A stretch of 64,000 bases of DNA from Arthrobacter cryoconiti (lineage in GTDB: Bacteria > Actinomycetota > Actinomycetes > Actinomycetales > Micrococcaceae). Below, piece after piece: positions 1 through 10,802 of this stretch. The position numbers were made by a program, and so were the translations under genes. The stretch is taken from contig NZ_JAJJBU010000018.1 of NCBI RefSeq assembly GCF_020905375.1, positions 20,771-84,770 on the forward strand, in the 5' to 3' direction. Within the stretch, counting starts at the first letter, position 1; each line of letters starts with the position of its first letter. The notes below the pieces were generated by a model. That model had not been told where the DNA came from and did no database searches. It worked only from the letters and a program-made list of their open reading frames with translations.

Positions 1-1
1 G

Positions 2-1012
2 GAGTTTCCGCTGTCCATGACCACCCTGAGCACCCATGACACTAAACGCAGCGAGGACACGCGGGCCCGGATCAGTGCCCTTGCCGAATTACCCCAGGTG
101 TGGGGGGACTTCCTTGAGGGCGCACAGGAACTCACCCGGTTGCCCGACGGCCCCTTGGCCAACTTGCTCTGGCAGGGCATTGCCGGCGTTTGGCCCGCGG
201 AGCGTGAGCGATTGCATTCCTTCGCCCAAAAGGCGGCCAGGGAGGCTGGCACGTGGACCAGTTGGGCAGATCCCAATGAAAATTATGAGAAGCAGCTTGC
301 ACGGGTGGTTGATTCCGCCTTCGACAACCCCCAGGTGCACAGCAACCTCCAGGAACTGGTGGAACTGCTGGATCCCTTGGGTGCCGCCAACTCCCTGTCA
401 GCGAAATTGGTACAGCTGACAATGCCGGGCGTGCCGGACGTTTACCAGGGCACCGAGTTCTGGGATCGCTCTCTAACGGATCCCGACAACCGCCGCCCTG
501 TCGATTTCACGAAACGCCAAGCGCAACTGAAACGCTTGGACGCAGGCGAGCTACCGGCGGCGTACCTACTGGAGGAAACGAAACTGTTGGTGACCTCGCG
601 TGCGCTGCGGCTGCGGCGGGACCGCCCGGAGCTCTTCCACGGATACACTCCCATGTACGCCGAGGGTGCGGCGGCCGAGCATTTACTCGCCTTCAGCCGG
701 GCCGACATGAGCACCAACTCCGATTCCGATTCCAGCATCAACTCCAGCAACGATTCCCGCTCCGACGGTGCACTGACGCTGGCCACCCGGCTGCCGCATG
801 GACTGGAACGCAAGGGCGGCTGGAAGACCACCACACTCGAGCTTGCCGTAGACATGAGCGATGAGCTGACGGGCCGTCACTTCCCACGCGGGAATGCACG
901 TGTCGGAGAGATCCTGCGTAGCTACCCTGTGGCGCTCCTGGTGCCGGCCTCCCCCGCCCAGAGCAGTGCCCAGAGCAGTTCCCATGCGCCGACGCCCAGT
1001 CCAGACGCATAG
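2..1012 (+). CDS. treY: Maltooligosyl trehalose synthase, C-terminal part (5' end outside window)
   Basis: The reading frame is open from the window edge, so this is the last ~336 residues of a longer enzyme. TreY isomerises the terminal alpha-1,4 bond of maltooligosaccharides to alpha,alpha-1,1, giving maltooligosyl trehalose. The motif [18 protein letters not shown] near the left edge and [20 protein letters not shown] are characteristic of TreY. A Ser/Asn/Asp-rich stretch (about 710-765) looks like a surface loop or linker and is unusual. treZ follows after a 36-base gap, the usual order for this pathway. Confidence 0.93.
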   Translation, partial: EFPLSMTTLSTHDTKRSEDTRARISALAELPQVWGDFLEGAQELTRLPDGPLANLLWQGIAGVWPAERERLHSFAQKAAREAGTWTSWADPNENYEKQLARVVDSAFDNPQVHSNLQELVELLDPLGAANSLSAKLVQLTMPGVPDVYQGTEFWDRSLTDPDNRRPVDFTKRQAQLKRLDAGELPAAYLLEETKLLVTSRALRLRRDRPELFHGYTPMYAEGAAAEHLLAFSRADMSTNSDSDSSINSSNDSRSDGALTLATRLPHGLERKGGWKTTTLELAVDMSDELTGRHFPRGNARVGEILRSYPVALLVPASPAQSSAQSSSHAPTPSPDA

Positions 1013-1048
1013 CACCGACGCTTAGCCCCGACGAACAGGAGAACAGTG

Positions 1049-2830
1049 ATGACCTTGCCGGCACAGGGCAGTGAACGCTTTGATGTTTGGGCCCCCAACG
1101 CGACAACAGTGACATTGCTGGTGGGCGAGCATGAATTTGCCATGTCCCCGCGTCCGGCGAAAGCGCCCGGGCACGGAGGCTGGTGGACGGCGGCAAGCGC
1201 TCCTGCTGACGGGGAGGTGGAGTACGGATACCGTTTGGATGAGGACGCCACGGCTTTGCCGGACCCTCGCTCGCGCCGTCAACCGCACGGCGTCCACGCT
1301 CTCTCCACCACCTTTGACCCGACCACCCACATCTGGGCTGACGGGTCATGGCAGGGACGTGAGCTCTCCGGGGCAGTGATTTATGAGCTGCATGTGGGCA
1401 CTTTCACCGATGAAGGAACCCTGGACGCGGCCGTGGGAAAGCTGGATTACTTGGCGGAGCTGGGCATTGACTTTGTTGAGTTGCTACCCGTCAATGGTTT
1501 CAATGGAACGCACAATTGGGGCTATGACGGCGTCCTTTGGTACACGGTCCATGAGGGCTATGGCGGTCCGGCTGCCTACCAGAGATTCGTTGACGCCGCC
1601 CATGTCGCGGGCCTTGGCGTCATTCAAGACGTGGTGTACAACCATTTGGGTCCCAGCGGGAATTACCTGCCGCGCTTTGGCCCCTATTTGAAGTCCGACG
1701 GCGGAAACAGTTGGGGGGACTCGATCAATCTTGACGGGCCGGGATCCGATACCGTCCGTGACTACATCTTGGACAATGCTGCCCTGTGGTTGCGGGACTA
1801 CCATGTGGACGGTTTAAGGCTTGATGCAGTGCATGCGCTCAAGGACCAGCGCGCCGTCCACATCCTCGAGGAGTTGGCAGTCCTTGCCGACGCCATCTCT
1901 GTGGAGTCCGGGCGCCCCGTGTCCATGATCGCCGAATCCGACCTTAACGATCCGAGGTTGCTGTATCCGCGGTCCGCGAACGGCCTTGGCTTACGCGCCC
2001 AATGGAGCGACGACTTCCACCATGCCGTCCATGTCAACGTCAGTGGTGAGACGGCCGGATACTATGCCGATTTCGCCTCTGTTGGAGCGTTGGCAAAGGT
2101 TCTTCAGAAGGGCTTTTTCCATAACGGCAGCTATTCCAGTTTCCGTGGCCGCCACCATGGCAGGGATATCAAGGCTGGCCTGGCGCATCCCTCGGCGCTG
2201 GTGGTCTGCTGCCAGAATCACGACCAAATTGGAAACCGCGCGGCCGGTGACAGGCTTTCCCAGACGCTTAGCTACGGCCAGCTTGCCGTCGCAGCCGTTG
2301 CCACTTTAGCTTCACCGTTCACCCCCATGCTGTTCATGGGCGAAGAGTACGGGGCCACCACGCCGTGGCAGTTTTTCACCTCCCACCCCGAACCGGAACT
2401 GGCTAAAGCAACCGCCGAGGGACGCATCAAGGAATTTGAACGCATGGGCTGGGATCCGAATTTGGTGCCGGACCCGCAGGACCCGCAAACGTTCCTGCGC
2501 TCCAAACTGAACTGGTCACAAACTCACGAAGGTTCCCATGGAAGACTGCTGGACTTATACCGGCGTCTGATTGCTCTTCGGCGGCTCACCCCGGCCCTCA
2601 GCGAACCGGTTTTTTCCGACACCACGGTTGACTTCGACGACCAAGCCCACTGGCTGGTGCTGCACAGGGGCGGGATTGATGTGGCGCTGAACTTCGCCCC
2701 GGATGAAGCTCACCTGCCTGTCCAGGGAAAGGATCTCTTGCTCGTTACGGATGAAGGGGCCCAGTTACTTTCCGGGGCTCCCGGCACCCTGCTGACGCTT
2801 CCCGGCCACAGCGCCGCCATCATAAAATAG
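1049..2830 (+). CDS. treZ: Malto-oligosyltrehalose trehalohydrolase
   Basis: GH13 hydrolase that releases trehalose from the maltooligosyl trehalose made by TreY; cytoplasmic. It has an N-terminal CBM48-like/E-set domain, then the GH13 barrel with [19 protein letters not shown] (nucleophile Asp ~259), [12 protein letters not shown] (acid/base Glu ~296) and [10 protein letters not shown] (third catalytic Asp). At 593 residues it has normal family length. A GTG lies at 1046, but the AGGAG at 1037-1041 is spaced 7 bases from the ATG at 1049, so the ATG is chosen. Likely cotranscribed with treY; a treX would be expected outside the window. Confidence 0.94.
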   Translation: MTLPAQGSERFDVWAPNATTVTLLVGEHEFAMSPRPAKAPGHGGWWTAASAPADGEVEYGYRLDEDATALPDPRSRRQPHGVHALSTTFDPTTHIWADGSWQGRELSGAVIYELHVGTFTDEGTLDAAVGKLDYLAELGIDFVELLPVNGFNGTHNWGYDGVLWYTVHEGYGGPAAYQRFVDAAHVAGLGVIQDVVYNHLGPSGNYLPRFGPYLKSDGGNSWGDSINLDGPGSDTVRDYILDNAALWLRDYHVDGLRLDAVHALKDQRAVHILEELAVLADAISVESGRPVSMIAESDLNDPRLLYPRSANGLGLRAQWSDDFHHAVHVNVSGETAGYYADFASVGALAKVLQKGFFHNGSYSSFRGRHHGRDIKAGLAHPSALVVCCQNHDQIGNRAAGDRLSQTLSYGQLAVAAVATLASPFTPMLFMGEEYGATTPWQFFTSHPEPELAKATAEGRIKEFERMGWDPNLVPDPQDPQTFLRSKLNWSQTHEGSHGRLLDLYRRLIALRRLTPALSEPVFSDTTVDFDDQAHWLVLHRGGIDVALNFAPDEAHLPVQGKDLLLVTDEGAQLLSGAPGTLLTLPGHSAAIIK

Positions 2831-2879
2831 TCTTTTCCCTATAGCCATGCTTCTCTCGCCAGCTACGAAGGATCCTTGC

Positions 2880-4529
2880 ATGCCTTTCACTGCTCTACCG
2901 TTGCTGCCCCGCCCTGTTCACGAGGAACAAATGCCCGGTGAGTTCATGCTGACCGCCCAAACCACTCTTTCCCACCACCCCGGTCTTGAATCCGTGGCGA
3001 TCAGCTTGCAGAATTCTCTGCGTTCGGCCACCGGATTCCCTGTCCCGGTCGACGTCGAACAGGGCAACATTTCTCTCCTCCTTGACCCCGGGCTGGGTGA
3101 GTCTGAGTACAGCGTGTCGATTTCCCCCAACACGGTTGAAATCCTCGGTGGTGATGCTGCTGGTGTCTTTTATGGGTGCCAGACATTTCTTCAATTGCTG
3201 CCAGCAGCGATTTTTCGCTCTGCACCCGTTGCCAATGTGCAGTGGAGCGCGCCGGCGTGCCACATTGCTGACAAGCCACGCTTTGGGTGGCGCGGGATCA
3301 TGCTTGACGTTGTCCGGCATTTCCTGCCGAAGCGTGAAATCTTCCGCTTCATCGATCTCATGGCCATGCATAAGCTCAACACTTTGCATCTGCATCTCAG
3401 CGATGACCAGGGCTGGCGTGTGGAAATATTGCGGTACCCGAAGTTGACTCAGATTGGTGCCTGGCGCCGGGAAACCCAGGTTGGCGCTGGTGCCAATGCC
3501 GGAGCCGATGGCAGGCCCCATGGTGGCTACTACACCCAAGGCGACATTCGCGAGATCGTAGCGTACGCAAGGTTGCGCTTCATTGACGTGGTGCCGGAAA
3601 TCGAAACCCCAGGCCACGTCCAAGCAGCCCTTGCGGCCTACCCCGAGCTAGGCGTCACGGACCAAACTTTGGAGGTTTATACACGGTGGGGAATCAACTA
3701 CAACGTGCTCAACGTCGAAGATTCCACGGTGGAATTCTTCAACAACGTCTTTGACGAGATCATGGACATTTTCCCCGGTAAGTACATTGGGGTTGGTGGG
3801 GATGAATGCCCCAAGGATCAGTGGCGCAACGATCCTCGATCGTTGGAACGCATGGCAGATCTGGGCCTAAACCGCGTGGAGGATCTCCAGAGCTGGTTCA
3901 TCGCGCAAATGGAGACGCATATTTCTGCCCATGGACGGCGCATCTTTGGATGGGATGAAATCCTGGAAGGGGAACTGGCGCCCACAGCTACGGTGGCTTC
4001 CTGGCGGGGCATGACCGGAGCCCGCAGCGCGGCCCGGCGAGGCCATGACGTGGTCTGCTGCCCAGATGACCTTGCCTACTTCGATTACCGGCAGTCGCTG
4101 CTGCCCTCCGAGCCCATCCCCGTCTCCATTCCGCTGGGCGTGGCGGAGGTCTATGGCTTTGATCCGGTTCCGCATGGTCTGAGCCCCGAACAGGCGCTTC
4201 ATATTCTGGGTGGGCAAGCTAATTTATGGACGGAGCACATCGATTCCGCCCGCATGCTGGACTACATGGCATTTCCACGCCTGTGCGCCATGGCCGAGGT
4301 TTTATGGGCCACGGGCGAAAAAGATCTAGCGGCGTTTACCCCTCGTTTGGAGGCGCATTTGGCCAGGTTGGACGCCGTCGGCGTGGAATACCGGCAAGCG
4401 GAGGGGCCACTGCCATGGCAGCAACGCCCGGGCGTCAAAGGACGGCCCGAAACCCATCAAGAGCGAGCAGCGCTCATTGCCAAACTCGTTGCCTCAATCA
4501 AAAGCTCTCCTGATGATGACCTCAGCTAG
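2880..4529 (+). CDS. Beta-N-acetylhexosaminidase, GH20 family
   Basis: Removes terminal beta-linked N-acetylhexosamine, for example from chitin or peptidoglycan fragments. It has an N-terminal GH20b-like domain (about 20-130) followed by the catalytic barrel. FGWRGIMLDVVRHF, LHLHLSDDQGWR and the catalytic Asp-Glu pair in GVGGDECPKDQW are all present. No signal peptide is visible, so it probably acts in the cytoplasm on imported saccharides. The start at 2880 is preferred because AAGGA (2868-2872) sits 7 bases upstream; an in-frame ATG at 2847 has no ribosome binding site. Natural substrate unknown. Confidence 0.9.
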   Translation: MPFTALPLLPRPVHEEQMPGEFMLTAQTTLSHHPGLESVAISLQNSLRSATGFPVPVDVEQGNISLLLDPGLGESEYSVSISPNTVEILGGDAAGVFYGCQTFLQLLPAAIFRSAPVANVQWSAPACHIADKPRFGWRGIMLDVVRHFLPKREIFRFIDLMAMHKLNTLHLHLSDDQGWRVEILRYPKLTQIGAWRRETQVGAGANAGADGRPHGGYYTQGDIREIVAYARLRFIDVVPEIETPGHVQAALAAYPELGVTDQTLEVYTRWGINYNVLNVEDSTVEFFNNVFDEIMDIFPGKYIGVGGDECPKDQWRNDPRSLERMADLGLNRVEDLQSWFIAQMETHISAHGRRIFGWDEILEGELAPTATVASWRGMTGARSAARRGHDVVCCPDDLAYFDYRQSLLPSEPIPVSIPLGVAEVYGFDPVPHGLSPEQALHILGGQANLWTEHIDSARMLDYMAFPRLCAMAEVLWATGEKDLAAFTPRLEAHLARLDAVGVEYRQAEGPLPWQQRPGVKGRPETHQERAALIAKLVASIKSSPDDDLS

Positions 4530-4646
4530 ATGGTCTCAGCTAAGAATTTCAACGCGAATGCTTCAGCTAAGCACTCCAGGGAAGTAGCCTAGGTCTATTC
4601 ACGCGCATGCCCAGATCGAACGTCATCTCAAAAGGCTGGTACAACT

Positions 4647-5195
4647 ATGAGTCGCAAGGTCACAGCTCACCTGTTCAACTCCCTTAACGGCGTCGTGGAA
4701 AGCCCAAACCTGTGGCAATATGACTCGTTTGGAGCCGAGGAAGCGGCGGTGATGACGGATGTGATCACCCCTGTCACCGACGTCGTCATCGGGAGGAAGC
4801 TCTGGCAGGAGTGGTCGCAGTACTGGCCGGACGCCACGGATCCGTTCGGCGAATGGATCAACCCGGTTCGCAAGCATGTCATCTCAGCGACGTTGCCTGA
4901 GGAGTTGCCGTGGAATAGTACTCGGATCACCGGCGACCCAGCGCACTATGTGAGGAATCTACGCGAGCACGGTGAGGGCGGCATCATCGTCAGTGGCGGA
5001 ATCGAGACGGTCCGCTCACTGTTCCTGCAGCGCCTCATCGATGAGCTCATCCTGACCACACACCCGGTAGTCACCAACCAAGGCCGGCGGCTCTTTGATG
5101 AGAGCGTGCCAGCCACCCGACTCCAACTCCTCAACGCCACATCAACCGCAGCGGGAAACGTGATTATGCATTACGCGCTCCGCCCCGCTGACTGA
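4647..5195 (+). CDS. Dihydrofolate reductase family protein (RibD C-terminal fold)
   Basis: A 182-residue protein of the DHFR/RibD-C superfamily, which are NAD(P)H-dependent reductases. Seen: the N-terminal strand KVTAHLFNSLNGVVESP, the VVIGRKLWQEW turn, and GGIIVSGGIETVRSLFLQRL followed by DELILTTHPVV, the usual C-terminal signature. These actinobacterial paralogues are rarely true folate reductases and their substrates are mostly unknown. It is convergent with the VOC gene downstream. Confidence 0.8.
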   Translation: MSRKVTAHLFNSLNGVVESPNLWQYDSFGAEEAAVMTDVITPVTDVVIGRKLWQEWSQYWPDATDPFGEWINPVRKHVISATLPEELPWNSTRITGDPAHYVRNLREHGEGGIIVSGGIETVRSLFLQRLIDELILTTHPVVTNQGRRLFDESVPATRLQLLNATSTAAGNVIMHYALRPAD

Positions 5196-5219
5196 AACGT
5201 CCAGTATTTGCCCCGCGGC

Positions 5220-5633
5220 TCAGCTCCCAGCGACGATGTTGACCAGCCAGTCCACTCCGAACTTGTCAACGCACATGCCGAAGGTATCTCCCCACATGGA
5301 CTTCTCCAACGGCATGGACACGGCGTCGCCGTCGCTGAGTTGATCCCAGTAACCGCGTAATTGGGCTTCGTCGTCACCGTTGAGCGAGACCGAAAAATTG
5401 TTGCCCGGCGTGAAAGCCATGCTCTTGGGTTTATCGGAGCCCATCAAGGCCAGTCCGCCTTCAGTCGTCAAGGCACCGTGCATGATCAAGTCAGCCTCGG
5501 CAGGGTCTTCGGACGCGTGAAAGTCCGCGAAGGTGCTCAGGGTGAGTTCGCCGCCGAATACCGAGTGGTAGAACTCCATGGCTTCGCGCGCATTGCCGCA
5601 AAAATTGATGTACGGGCTGAGTTGGGTGGCCAT
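5220..5633 (-). CDS. VOC family protein, PhnB-like
   Basis: A 137-residue single vicinal-oxygen-chelate protein of the PhnB/3-demethylubiquinone methyltransferase-like subgroup. Seen: QLSPYINFCGNAREAMEFY at the start, the middle MHGALTTEGGLALMGSD, and LEKSMWGDTFGMCVDKFGV at the end, all typical. The frame stays open far upstream, but family similarity begins at the ATG at 5633 and this gives the normal family length. Function not known; relatives include resistance and metal-dependent isomerase-like proteins. It is divergent from the tandem VOC gene. Confidence 0.85.
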   Translation of the reverse strand: MATQLSPYINFCGNAREAMEFYHSVFGGELTLSTFADFHASEDPAEADLIMHGALTTEGGLALMGSDKPKSMAFTPGNNFSVSLNGDDEAQLRGYWDQLSDGDAVSMPLEKSMWGDTFGMCVDKFGVDWLVNIVAGS

Positions 5634-5809
5634 AGTTATGCTCACTTTCGGTGTTGACGCCATATTTATTTGGCGTTCGGTGGAGCGCGCTTTAGCTAAA
5701 TTATGGACCATACGTAGCCAAGGTACTAGTGGCAATGATAAAAGCACTAAAGCGTCTTGTTGCCCCCTCCGGACTGTGCCATGCTGTGAAGATTCGACGA
5801 GGAGAAACC

Positions 5810-6694
5810 ATGCAAAGAATCGTGCCCAACGTGTGGTGTCAAGGTAATGCTGACGATGCTGGCAGCTTCTATGCGGCGATACTCCCTGACGCGTCCGCGG
5901 AGGTCGTTGCCTCTTACCCAACGGAGAATATCCCTGATTTTCAACGCGAACTAGCCGGTAAGACCCTCGTCGTTGATGTGAGCGTCAGCGGGTACCGGAT
6001 TCGCCTGATCAATGCCGGAAGCGAGTACCGTCCCACACCAGCGTTGTCTTTCATTGTGAATATGGACCCTTTGCTGTTCGACGGCGGTGAAGAGGAAGCG
6101 CGGGCCCGCATCGCTCGCATGTGGGGTGCTTTTCTGGATGGCGGTGAGGAACGCATGCCGCTGGGCGAGTATCCGCACAGCAAGCTCTACGGTTGGGTTG
6201 AGGACCGCTTTGGTGTCAACTGGCAGTTGATGCTTACCGATCCTGCTGGTGAGCCCCGACCCCTGATCATTCCCCAATTCCTGTTCACGGGGCCCGCCCC
6301 GCAAGCGCAGGCGGCAATCGACTTTTACACCGCTCTGTTGCCGGACTCAGCACTCGGGATGTTCATTGCCGGACCGGAAGAAACCGGGGGCGTCCTCTTC
6401 GCAGAGTTCACCCTTGCCGGCCAATGGTTCTCCGCAATGGATGCCGGTGCGGGCCATGATTTTTCCTTCACGCCGGGACTCTCGCTGGAGGTTGACTGCA
6501 CCGAGCAAGAACAGATCGATGCATTGTGGGATGCCCTCAGTACAGTGCCAGAAGCCGAGCAATGCGGTTGGTTAGTGGACCAATTTGGGGTCAGTTGGCA
6601 GATCGTGCCCGAGAACATGGGTTCCCTCATGCAACACCCCGGCGCATACCAGCGGATGCTCTCCATGAAGAAAATCATCATCGCCGACTTGTGA
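5810..6694 (+). CDS. Tandem-domain VOC (PhnB-like) protein
   Basis: A 294-residue protein with two PhnB-like halves: MQRIVPNVWCQGNADDAGSF begins the first, and PLIIPQFLFTGPAPQAQAAI begins the second at about residue 150. Each half ends with a similar motif (EDRFGVNWQLML and VDQFGVSWQIVP), so the gene arose by internal duplication. The ATG at 5810 is chosen because GAGGAG lies just upstream. It stops 7 bases before the UvrA-like gene, which suggests a two-gene unit. Chemical role unknown. Confidence 0.87.
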   Translation: MQRIVPNVWCQGNADDAGSFYAAILPDASAEVVASYPTENIPDFQRELAGKTLVVDVSVSGYRIRLINAGSEYRPTPALSFIVNMDPLLFDGGEEEARARIARMWGAFLDGGEERMPLGEYPHSKLYGWVEDRFGVNWQLMLTDPAGEPRPLIIPQFLFTGPAPQAQAAIDFYTALLPDSALGMFIAGPEETGGVLFAEFTLAGQWFSAMDAGAGHDFSFTPGLSLEVDCTEQEQIDALWDALSTVPEAEQCGWLVDQFGVSWQIVPENMGSLMQHPGAYQRMLSMKKIIIADL

Positions 6695-6701
6695 AGAGTG
6701 G

Positions 6702-9389
6702 ATGCCACGCCGAAAACGGTGGCTTGAGGGAAACTTCCACTGCGAACAGCAATCGCCTAGTGTTTTAGCTGTGATACCTTCCGACGACGCCACGCACCAG
6801 TTCCCAGCTTTCGACGACCCCTCCGACGGTTATGTCCGCGTCCGAGGAGCCCGAGAAAACAATTTAAAGGACGTCGACGTCGATGTTCCCCGCGACGCGA
6901 TCGTCGCCTTTACGGGAATCTCCGGCAGTGGGAAGTCCTCCTTGGCCTTCGGGACCATTTTTGCCGAAGCTCAACGCCGGTATTTCGAGTCGGTGGCACC
7001 TTATGCCCGCCGTCTGATCCAACAGGGCAACACGCCGGACGTAGACGCTATCACCGGGCTCCCGCCCGCCGTCGCCCTGCAGCAGCGACGCGGAACACCC
7101 AGCACCCGATCCTCAGTGGGCACGCTCACCACCTTGTCGAACTCCTTACGCATGCTCTTCTCCCGGGCTGGGGACTACCCAGCGGGTGCCGGCATCCTGT
7201 ACTCGGATTCCTTCTCCCCCAACACCGTGACCGGGGCGTGCCCGGTCTGCCACGGCTTAGGCATTGCCCATGCTGTCAGCGCCGATCTGCTGGTTCCTGA
7301 TCCACAGCTGTCCATCCGTGAAGGCGCCGTCGCCGCATGGCCGGGCGCTTGGCAAGCCAAGAACCTGCGCGACATCCTCACCCATCTTGGCTACGACGTC
7401 GACCTGCCTTGGAATGAACTGCCGCCCGAGCAGCAGGACTGGATTCTCTTTACTGAGGAACAGCCTGTGGTGGAAGTAACGCCCCAGCGGGACCGCGTGG
7501 CGAAACCCTACAAAGGCAAGTTTTGGAGCGCGCGCAGCCACGTTCTGCATACCCTGGCTGATTCCAAGAGCGCGCCGATGCGCGAACGCGCGCTGGCCTT
7601 TATGCACTCCGGGCCCTGCCCAAGCTGCGGCGGCAGTGGCCTAAAACCCGAAGCCCTGGCCGTGACCATCGCTGGGCGAAACATTGCCGCCATGAACGCG
7701 CTGTCCCTGACGGACTTGGCTGATGTGCTGCGGCCCATCGCGGTTGCCGGAGGCGGAGAAGACGGGAGCCGGGACGCCGTCGCCGCAGCGATCTCCAAAG
7801 ACCTCCTCCAACGCGTGAATGTGCTGACGGATTTGGGGCTTGGCTACCTGAGCTTGGGTCGCTCCACGCCCACCCTATCCCCCGGTGAGATGCAGCGGCT
7901 GCGGATCGCCACGCAACTGCGGTCAGGACTTTTCGGGGTTATATATGTGCTGGATGAGCCGTCCGCCGGACTGCACCCCGCGGACGCCGAACCACTGTTG
8001 GAAGTGCTGGAGCAGCTGAAAGCCTCGGGCAATTCCGTGTTCGTGGTCGAACACAATATGGACGTGGTGCGCAAGGCTGACTGGTTAGTGGATGTGGGAC
8101 CGCAAGCGGGCGAAAATGGTGGGCGCATACTCTACAGTGGCCCGGTCGCGGGGCTGGCGCAGGTAGAGGAGTCGGTGACCCGTCCGTTTTTGCTGGGCAC
8201 AGCCTCGCCTTCCGAATCGCTAACGTCCGGCAAGCGTTCACATCAGCCGGGCGGTGCTGGGGCTGACGGTACCGGAGCGAGCGGCGGTGATGTCGGCGGT
8301 GCTGGTGCTGAACTTGACCCGGCACCACGACGTCGGGCTGCGCTGGGTTGGGTGGCGATGACGGGCGTCAGCTTGCACAACTTGGAAAACGTTGACGCGA
8401 ACGTGCCGCTGGGCATCCTGACAGCGATCACCGGGGTCTCCGGCTCCGGCAAATCGAGCTTGCTGCAGGTGGTGTCGAAAGCAGCCGGATCACACGTGCA
8501 CACAGCTGAGTTGAATCCTTCGCACAAGGATGACCCGACGCCGGATGCGGCCGAGGCTCCGGGCGGAGCCGTTGTGGCCCAGATTGACGGGCTGGAACTT
8601 TTGGACCGCTTGGTTCAAGTCGATCAGCGCCCAATCGGGCGGACACCGCGATCCAATTTGGCAACATATACGGGCATGTTTGACGCCGTTCGTCGGGAAT
8701 TTGCGGCAACAGAGGGAGCCCGGGCACGCGGATTCGGGGCGGGACGGTTTTCGTTTAACGTAGCCGGCGGACGGTGTGAAGTCTGCCTCGGAGAAGGTTC
8801 AGTAGCGGTGGAGCTCTTGTTCCTGCCCGGTAGCTATGGGCCCTGCCCGGCCTGTCACGGTTCACGCTTCAACGACGCAACCCTTGAGGTCGAATACCAC
8901 GGCAAGAACATCGCCGAAGTCTTGACGCTGAGTGTGGAAACAGCGGCAGACTTCCTTGCGGACATTCCTGCAGCAGCACGCAGTCTGGCCACCCTGCGTG
9001 AGGTGGGACTGGGCTATCTTCGCTTGGGTCAACCCGCAACCGAACTATCCGGCGGGGAAGCCCAGCGCATCAAATTGGCCACCGAGCTCCAACGAGCCCG
9101 CCGCGGCCACACCCTCTATCTTTTGGATGAACCAACCACCGGACTTCACCCGTCCGATGTGCGGTTGTTAATGCACCAGCTCAACCGTCTGGTAGATGCC
9201 GGAAACACCGTGGTGGTGGTCGAACACGATATGGATGTTGCCGCTGCCGCTGACTGGGTCATTGATCTAGGTCCCTCAGGCGGGGCCGACGGCGGGCGCA
9301 TCATGGCAGCCGGCACACCCGAAGACGTGGCCGCAAATAGCGCGAGCCGCACTGCACCGTATTTGTTGAAAGCTCTAGCGCCTCACTAA
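6702..9389 (+). CDS. UvrA-family ABC ATPase (UvrA paralogue)
   Basis: An 895-residue protein with the two UvrA ABC modules: Walker [11 protein letters not shown] near residue 75 and [10 protein letters not shown] near 585; signatures [12 protein letters not shown] and [12 protein letters not shown]; Walker [13 protein letters not shown] and [12 protein letters not shown]. Zinc-binding CxxC pairs are kept ([33 protein letters not shown]). It is shorter than canonical UvrA, with a Gly/Ala-rich linker around 8240-8330. Such paralogues include the DrrC/UvrA2 group linked to DNA-binding drug tolerance, which is inferred here. The exact start is uncertain; no good ribosome binding site precedes 6702. 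Confidence 0.88.
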   Translation: MPRRKRWLEGNFHCEQQSPSVLAVIPSDDATHQFPAFDDPSDGYVRVRGARENNLKDVDVDVPRDAIVAFTGISGSGKSSLAFGTIFAEAQRRYFESVAPYARRLIQQGNTPDVDAITGLPPAVALQQRRGTPSTRSSVGTLTTLSNSLRMLFSRAGDYPAGAGILYSDSFSPNTVTGACPVCHGLGIAHAVSADLLVPDPQLSIREGAVAAWPGAWQAKNLRDILTHLGYDVDLPWNELPPEQQDWILFTEEQPVVEVTPQRDRVAKPYKGKFWSARSHVLHTLADSKSAPMRERALAFMHSGPCPSCGGSGLKPEALAVTIAGRNIAAMNALSLTDLADVLRPIAVAGGGEDGSRDAVAAAISKDLLQRVNVLTDLGLGYLSLGRSTPTLSPGEMQRLRIATQLRSGLFGVIYVLDEPSAGLHPADAEPLLEVLEQLKASGNSVFVVEHNMDVVRKADWLVDVGPQAGENGGRILYSGPVAGLAQVEESVTRPFLLGTASPSESLTSGKRSHQPGGAGADGTGASGGDVGGAGAELDPAPRRRAALGWVAMTGVSLHNLENVDANVPLGILTAITGVSGSGKSSLLQVVSKAAGSHVHTAELNPSHKDDPTPDAAEAPGGAVVAQIDGLELLDRLVQVDQRPIGRTPRSNLATYTGMFDAVRREFAATEGARARGFGAGRFSFNVAGGRCEVCLGEGSVAVELLFLPGSYGPCPACHGSRFNDATLEVEYHGKNIAEVLTLSVETAADFLADIPAAARSLATLREVGLGYLRLGQPATELSGGEAQRIKLATELQRARRGHTLYLLDEPTTGLHPSDVRLLMHQLNRLVDAGNTVVVVEHDMDVAAAADWVIDLGPSGGADGGRIMAAGTPEDVAANSASRTAPYLLKALAPH

Positions 9390-9410
9390 GTCCTTGAGGA
9401 GCTGAAGTTT

Positions 9411-10667
9411 TTAGAGGAGCGGGCGCAGCGGAACCAGAACCACTTCGCTGAACCGGGCCAGCGGGGACCGGTGCTGCCATTCCTTTATGGTCAGTTCTTT
9501 CGAGTTCTTGCTGTCAAATTCGAATATTTTCTGCATATCCGAGGCAAAATCCTCGTCATGGATTTCCAGATTTATCTCGTAATTGCCCGTCAGGCTCAGC
9601 CGGTCAATATTGGCACTGCCTACCGTTGACCAACTGCCATCGATGGTGGCTGTCTTGGCATGGATCATGGCATTGCGGTACAGAAGAATGGTCACGCCAT
9701 CCTCCAGCAAGGAACGGTAGAACCCGCGGGACAGCCAGTCAGAGAGAACGTGGTTTGAATCCTCAGGGAGGATGATTCGAACATCCACACCACGCCGGCT
9801 AGCTGCCAGCAGGGCCTTAAGAATCTGCTGGTCCGGGATGAAATATGCCATGGTCACGTAAATGTGGTCCTGCGCCCTGGCAATAGCGTCAAGATAGACC
9901 CCGCGGATGGGATAAACAAGATTCGCCGGGATATTGTTTACCGCACGGATCCTCGGTTCCCACACCTCCGGACTGGTCTGGGGAATCTTCGGGGTGGATT
10001 TGGAAGCGTTCTTGTTCCACACGTTCGCAAATGCTTGACGGAGATCCCAAACTGAGGGTCCCACTAACCGCAGATGAGTGTCCCGCCATTCAGTGGCGTA
10101 CAGGGAACCGATGTTGTAGCCGCCCACAAACCCGATCTGATCGTCCACCACCAGAAGCTTGCGATGGTCCAGTCCAGTACTACGGACGGTGTTAACAAGC
10201 ATCGCGGTGCGGACCACGGGGAAACGGTAAACGTGAACATCCGGATGGAATTGAAAAAAGGATCGCGGCACCACCAAGTTGGCGAAGCCGTCGTAGATGA
10301 CATAAACATCCACTCCACGCGCCGCTGCTTCATTGATCGCGCTCTTGAACCGCTGTCCGGTTTCGTCGTTTTTCCAGATAAACGTTTCAATCAGAATGGT
10401 ATCTTTTGCTTCGCGAATCGCCTCAAGCATGTCTGTGTAGAGATCGGCCCCGAAAGTGTAGGTCGTCAGCTCCGTGTCAGAGACCTTCTTGTCAAAGATG
10501 CCAGGATGCGGGAAGCCTTTGCGCTTGCTCCGACCCTTTTTCTTGACCATGTCCAGGACCACAAGTCCGGCGATCACCGCCCCTTGAACCGCGGCAAAAG
10601 CCAACATCAAACGCACAAGGGTCTTTCCGGCGACCTCAGCAACGGGCTCGGGGTGCAATTCTTCCAT
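9411..10667 (-). CDS. Phospholipase D / cardiolipin synthase-like protein
   Basis: A 418-residue protein with one N-terminal membrane segment (about 19-39) and two complete HKD motifs: H168-x-K170-x4-D175 (DHRKLLVVDDQIGFVGG) and H336-x-K338-x4-D343 (IHAKTATIDGSWSTVGSANID). These catalyse phosphatidyl transfer in cardiolipin synthases. The membrane anchor and length fit Cls-like enzymes, so cardiolipin synthesis at the membrane is the likely role. There is no ribosome binding site; TAGACT lies 6 bases before the ATG, so the transcript is probably leaderless. Confidence 0.88.
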   Translation of the reverse strand: MEELHPEPVAEVAGKTLVRLMLAFAAVQGAVIAGLVVLDMVKKKGRSKRKGFPHPGIFDKKVSDTELTTYTFGADLYTDMLEAIREAKDTILIETFIWKNDETGQRFKSAINEAAARGVDVYVIYDGFANLVVPRSFFQFHPDVHVYRFPVVRTAMLVNTVRSTGLDHRKLLVVDDQIGFVGGYNIGSLYATEWRDTHLRLVGPSVWDLRQAFANVWNKNASKSTPKIPQTSPEVWEPRIRAVNNIPANLVYPIRGVYLDAIARAQDHIYVTMAYFIPDQQILKALLAASRRGVDVRIILPEDSNHVLSDWLSRGFYRSLLEDGVTILLYRNAMIHAKTATIDGSWSTVGSANIDRLSLTGNYEINLEIHDEDFASDMQKIFEFDSKNSKELTIKEWQHRSPLARFSEVVLVPLRPLL

Positions 10668-10673
10668 GCAGAA

Positions 10674-10679
10674 AGTCTA
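10674..10679 (-). promoter_or_regulatory. Leaderless -10 element TAGACT of the phospholipase D gene
   Basis: On the minus strand TAGACT is followed by 6 bases and the ATG at 10667. With the usual 6-7 base distance to the start site, transcription would begin at or beside the start codon. The same arrangement recurs before several other genes in this window. Confidence 0.5.
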
Positions 10680-10710
10680 GCGGTTACTGGCCGAATCAAA
10701 GGTGCGAAAC

Positions 10711-10776
10711 GTGCACCTAGACTCGCCCACATTCAAGGTACTGCGAGATCAAATGTTGGTTCTAGACTTGGTGCAC
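10711..10776. promoter_or_regulatory. Inverted repeat in divergent promoter region
   Basis: GTGCACC (10711-10717) and GGTGCAC (10770-10776) form a 7-base inverted repeat, both next to a CTAGACT-type sequence, between the phospholipase D gene and the cysteine-synthase-like operon. It may bind a regulator or simply reflect similar promoter sequences. Confidence 0.3.
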
Positions 10777-10802
10777 ATTGAGAAAGTATCTGAGGGGACA
10801 TT

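Noticed and set aside
738..1349. Minus-strand 203-codon frame across the treY-treZ junction
   Set aside because: Arg/Pro/Ser-rich without domain; overlaps two well-supported genes.
4517..4590. Short CTCAGCTA-like repeats after the hexosaminidase gene
   Set aside because: Three imperfect 8-base copies only; no larger repeat unit or known element.
8240..8330. Gly/Ala-rich stretch in the UvrA-like gene as a frameshift or gene fusion point
   Set aside because: The frame is continuous and both ABC modules are intact; it is best read as a linker.
10074..10781. Plus-strand 235-codon frame opposite the phospholipase D gene
   Set aside because: It reads through the reverse complement of HKD motifs and has no recognisable domain.
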